From contig JAFXKX010000009.1 in assembly GCA_017531505.1 (NCBI GenBank), positions 80,154-144,153 of the forward strand: a DNA stretch of 64,000 bases, written 5' to 3'. Every line of letters begins with the position of its first letter. Positions within the stretch are counted from its first letter, which is position 1. Positions 61,683 through 64,000 of this stretch are shown here, one piece after another. The notes under the pieces were generated by a model. That model saw only the letters and a program-made list of their open reading frames with translations. It was not told the DNA's origin and searched no databases. The DNA comes from Clostridia bacterium. GTDB taxonomy: Bacteria > Bacillota > Clostridia > Christensenellales > Christensenellaceae. The position numbers and the translations under genes are program-made.

Positions 61683-62021
61683 TTATCTCTCTTTAACTCT
61701 TGCTGCCTTACCAACTCTGTCACGCAGGTAGTAGAGCTTAGCTCTTCTTACCTTACCGCTTCTTACCTTTTCGATCTTAGCGATCTTCGGGCTGTGCAGG
61801 GGCAGGATACGCTCTACGCCGATACCGTAGCTGATACGACGAACGGTGATGGTCTCGGTGAGGCCGCCGCCATCTCTAGCGATCAGATAACCTTCGAAAA
61901 CCTGAATTCTTTCGCGGTTTCCTTCAGTGATCTTCAGGTGTACTCTGAGCAGATCGCCGATTTCGAGAACGGGCAGATCGTTGCGCAGCTGAGACTGTTC
62001 TACATACTTGATCAAATCCAT
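61683..62021 (-). CDS. rplS: 50S ribosomal protein L19
   Basis: L19 sits at the 30S-50S interface. The 112-residue protein has the family-typical [34 protein letters not shown] and the basic tail [31 protein letters not shown] lies eight bases before the ATG at 62021. It follows trmD by about 90 bases, where a promoter and a short structured leader occur. Confidence 0.98.
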   Translation of the reverse strand: MDLIKYVEQSQLRNDLPVLEIGDLLRVHLKITEGNRERIQVFEGYLIARDGGGLTETITVRRISYGIGVERILPLHSPKIAKIEKVRSGKVRRAKLYYLRDRVGKAARVKER

Positions 62022-62102
62022 TATTAGATCCTCCATTTATAGTTAGCGTTCATACCTTCGCAAAGGCATCGGACCGCTTTAGTACATACACACACAGATG
62101 GT
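62022..62102 (-). ncRNA. Possible rplS leader (L19 leader-like)
   Basis: This is the untranslated stretch between the -10 at 62103-62108 and rplS. It contains a small CCTT-TGCG-AAGG hairpin and a CGAAGGTATGAACGCTAACTA segment just before the ribosome site. Ribosomal-protein L19 leaders occur in this spot in some Bacillota; the resemblance is suggestive, not proved. Confidence 0.35.
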
Positions 62103-62132
62103 ATTATACCATCAGTTACCCTCGTTTTGCAA
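62103..62132 (-). promoter_or_regulatory. Internal promoter for rplS
   Basis: Minus strand: -35 TTGCAA (62132-62127), 18-base spacer, -10 TATAAT (62108-62103). The -35 lies within the end of trmD. The -10 is part of a palindrome GATGGTA-TAA-TACCATC. Confidence 0.6.
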
Positions 62133-62864
62133 GGAGTTTTTCAAAAATTCTTGCTGTTCTTTTGGCGTCAGATCCGCTTTTTTCAGCAAATCCGGTCGTA
62201 CACGAGCTGTTTTTTCAATCGCTTTGCGGCGCTGCCATGCCATGATCTTTGCATGATGTCCGCTCAGTAAAACTTCAGGTGCCTGCATACCACGGAAATT
62301 CGCCGGCCGTGTATACTGCGGATACTCCAGCAAACCACCGTAACTGTAGGATTCATCCTGAGCGCTTTCATGATTTCCCAATACACCGGGTACATAACGC
62401 ATGACTGCATCTGCCAATACCATCGCCGGTAACTCGCCGCCCGTCAATACATAATCCCCGATCGAGATTTCCATATCTACATGCGCATCCAATATCCGCT
62501 GATCAACGCCTTCATAATGTCCGCACAGAATATTGATCTCGTCATATTCCGCCAACTGCGCAGCCATCTCCTGACAAAATGGAGTTCCGGATGCAGACAT
62601 ATACACATTCACGACTTTTTTGCCCTGCTGTGTTTCCTTGATCGCATCAAAACAATCAAATACACTCTGCGGTGCGATCAGCATACCTGCGCCGCCGCCA
62701 AAGGGTGCATCGTCCACACGGCGATGTTTATCCAGCGTGTAATCACGGAAATTATGCAGTGCAAATTCGATCTTTCTGCTTTCGATTGCACGCTTGCAGA
62801 TGCTTGCATTGCAATAGGAATCAAACATCTCCGGGAAAATCGTCAGAACATTGAATTTAAGCAT
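62112..62864 (-). CDS. trmD: tRNA (guanine(37)-N1)-methyltransferase TrmD
   Basis: TrmD methylates G37 of tRNAs reading CNN codons, preventing frameshifts. The 250-residue SPOUT enzyme has FNVLTIFPEMFDSY at the start, DDAPFGGGAGMLI, the knot motif GHYEGVDQRILD, and EISIGDYVLTGGELPA. The ATG at 62864 has AGAGG nine bases upstream and overlaps the rimM end by eight bases, so translation is coupled. Standard order rpsP-khpA-rimM-trmD-rplS. Confidence 0.98.
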   Translation of the reverse strand: MLKFNVLTIFPEMFDSYCNASICKRAIESRKIEFALHNFRDYTLDKHRRVDDAPFGGGAGMLIAPQSVFDCFDAIKETQQGKKVVNVYMSASGTPFCQEMAAQLAEYDEINILCGHYEGVDQRILDAHVDMEISIGDYVLTGGELPAMVLADAVMRYVPGVLGNHESAQDESYSYGGLLEYPQYTRPANFRGMQAPEVLLSGHHAKIMAWQRRKAIEKTARVRPDLLKKADLTPKEQQEFLKNSLQNEGN

Positions 62865-63369
62865 CGATCGCAACCTCTCTTAAACGTGCTGCGCTGACCA
62901 GAATATACCCTTCTTCCAGATTACGTACCAACTCTACACCGGGTGCTATGGGGAACAAAACCGTCTTTTCGCCTTTGACCTGATATACTTCGATACCGCC
63001 GGTAGGGATCACATCATCCAGTACACCCAGCACATTGCCTTCGTCATCCCGTACTGTCAGCCCGATCAGATCTGCGATATAGTTTTCATCCTCGTCCAGC
63101 TCTGCAGCATGTTCCCGATCGATATATACATACTGTTCACGCAGCAGTTCTGCTGCATTTCTGTCTGTATAATCCGCCAATTTCAAATAGGCAAAGCCAT
63201 TGTACACTCTGCCGGACTGTACCTCATGCTTCTCATAACCGCGTTTTCCTTTCAGATAAACATGCGGCAAATGATAAAAGCGCTGAATGTCATCCACATA
63301 AGCTTCCAATTTGACTTCGCCCTTGATGCCTTGCGGCTTAAGTACTTTCGCAATCGCAAAATAGTCCAT
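62857..63369 (-). CDS. rimM: Ribosome maturation factor RimM
   Basis: RimM aids 30S maturation and binds S19. The 170-residue protein has an N-terminal YFAIAKVLKPQGIKGEVKLE beta-barrel domain and a PRC-barrel-like C-terminal half (LIGLTVRDDEGNVLGVLDDVIPTGGIEVYQV). The ATG at 63369 follows the khpA stop by one base, without a strong ribosome site, so it is read by coupling. Longer frames upstream overlap khpA and are not used. Confidence 0.95.
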   Translation of the reverse strand: MDYFAIAKVLKPQGIKGEVKLEAYVDDIQRFYHLPHVYLKGKRGYEKHEVQSGRVYNGFAYLKLADYTDRNAAELLREQYVYIDREHAAELDEDENYIADLIGLTVRDDEGNVLGVLDDVIPTGGIEVYQVKGEKTVLFPIAPGVELVRNLEEGYILVSAARLREVAIDA

Positions 63370-63370
63370 A

Positions 63371-63598
63371 TCAGATAATTTCCACGGTATACTTTTTGCT
63401 GGATTTTGCGGAAGCTGCTTTGACGACCGTACGGATCGCCTTTGCAATTCTGCCCTGCTTACCGATCACCTTACCCATGTCGCCTTCTGCTACAGTAAGC
63501 TCCAGGATCACGGTGTCATCCAGGGTCTTTTCTGTGATCTTGACCTGATCAGGATCGTCAACCAGAGATTTTGCCAGATATTCTACCAATTCTACCAT
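63371..63598 (-). CDS. khpA: KhpA KH-domain RNA-binding protein
   Basis: This 75-residue single-KH protein (YlqC) binds RNA and, with KhpB, is linked to cell-size and sRNA control in Gram-positives. The KH loop reads GKVIGKQGRIAKAIR. It stands between rpsP and rimM as in most Bacillota. GGAG precedes the ATG at 63598. Confidence 0.92.
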   Translation of the reverse strand: MVELVEYLAKSLVDDPDQVKITEKTLDDTVILELTVAEGDMGKVIGKQGRIAKAIRTVVKAASAKSSKKYTVEII

Positions 63599-63623
63599 TA
63601 CTGACTTCTCCAGTGCGGCTTAA

Positions 63624-63863
63624 TCAGCCAAGGATACCGTTCTTCTTGAACAGGTTGCGAACAGTTTCGGTGGGCTGTGCGCCATTGCCTACCCAAGTCT
63701 TAGCCTTGTCTGCATCGATCTTGGTTTCCTTAGTAGCGGGGTTGTAGTAACCGAGTTCTTCAATGAAAGCACCGTCTCTGGGGCTTCTGCTGTCTGCTAC
63801 TACGATTCTGTAGAAAGGAGCCTTCTTTGCACCCATTCTCTTAAATCTGATCTTTACTGCCAT
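63624..63863 (-). CDS. rpsP: 30S ribosomal protein S16
   Basis: S16 is a small-subunit assembly protein. The 79-residue protein starts [22 protein letters not shown] and has the family's [19 protein letters not shown] segment. GGAGG lies eight bases before the ATG. It opens the ribosomal/tRNA-modification run and follows ffh by about 50 bases. Confidence 0.98.
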   Translation of the reverse strand: MAVKIRFKRMGAKKAPFYRIVVADSRSPRDGAFIEELGYYNPATKETKIDADKAKTWVGNGAQPTETVRNLFKKNGILG

Positions 63864-63914
63864 GATTGTATCCTCCGATAAGTTTAAAAAGTTTTTAATT
63901 ATGTAAATGCCTCT

Positions 63915-64000
63915 TTAGAAAGGCAATCCCATCATACCCATGCCGCGGCGTTTACCTTTTTTGCCGCTGAACATTTTCATCATTTTCTTCATCTGTTCAA
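63915..64000 (-). CDS. ffh: Signal recognition particle protein Ffh, C-terminal end (cut by window edge)
   Basis: Only the last 28 codons are visible: the Met-rich EQMKKMMKMFSGKKG end of the M domain, then KRRGMGMMGLPF and a stop. This C-terminus is typical of Ffh, which binds 4.5S RNA and signal peptides. The ffh-rpsP order is the standard one. The rest lies outside the window to the right. Confidence 0.85.
   Translation of the reverse strand, partial: EQMKKMMKMFSGKKGKRRGMGMMGLPF

Noticed and set aside
1..64000. tRNA genes, CRISPR arrays, insertion sequences, prophage genes and riboswitches
   Set aside because: No cloverleaf-like segments, spaced direct repeats, transposase or integrase motifs, or recognisable riboswitch cores were found while reading both strands.

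Overview
The window is a 64 kb piece of a spore-forming, anaerobic Bacillota chromosome, most likely class Clostridia. This rests on conserved low-GC Gram-positive gene blocks, sporulation-lineage genes (yqfC/yqfD, gerW/ytfJ, GerMN lipoproteins, dacF), a glycyl radical enzyme with its activase, and a biotin-dependent carboxyltransferase operon with an OadG-like subunit. No tRNA, phage, insertion sequence or CRISPR array was seen. Almost every gene lies on the minus strand; only a malate/lactate dehydrogenase and a LacI regulator are on the plus strand.

Layout, left to right. 1-5266: holA (partial), comEC, plsX, a small membrane protein, a metallophosphoesterase and engB. 5266-10950: the proteostasis block lon, clpX, clpP, tig. 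11123-19384: RNase P RNA, a zinc-ribbon coiled-coil protein, a Nif3-like protein, trmK, rpoD, dnaG, dgt and rny. 19496-22492: a flavoprotein, an RpiR regulator and surE. 22540-26178: a four-gene transcarboxylase-like operon. 26390-31199: rluB, dacF, gerW, a DUF2953 gene, scpB, scpA and an M50 protease. 31286-35808: response regulator, histidine kinase and two GerMN lipoproteins. 35833-40105: an aldo/keto reductase, an odd acidic membrane protein, the dehydrogenase and two AT-richer accessory genes.

40148-48257 is the most notable accessory locus. A tightly coupled operon encodes an alcohol dehydrogenase, a glycyl radical enzyme of the eliminase type, its activase and a 906-residue two-part glycosidase-like protein. 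A divergent LacI regulator faces it, and a candidate operator sits between the promoters. I cannot name the substrate. 48312-51756 holds a broken Cys/Tyr-rich reading frame and genes suggestive of cysteine metabolism. 51861-54485 is ppdK. 54629-61578 is the conserved block yqfC, yqfD, phoH, pgpH, ybeY, era, yqzL, recO. 61683-64000 is rplS, trmD, rimM, khpA, rpsP and the end of ffh.

Metabolically, ppdK, the malate-dehydrogenase-like enzyme and the biotin carboxyltransferase all act at the phosphoenolpyruvate/pyruvate/oxaloacetate node, which fits a fermentative gut-type anaerobe. Most transcription units end in clear intrinsic terminators, so operon limits can be read with fair confidence. Function assignments come from motif reading only; no database search was run.
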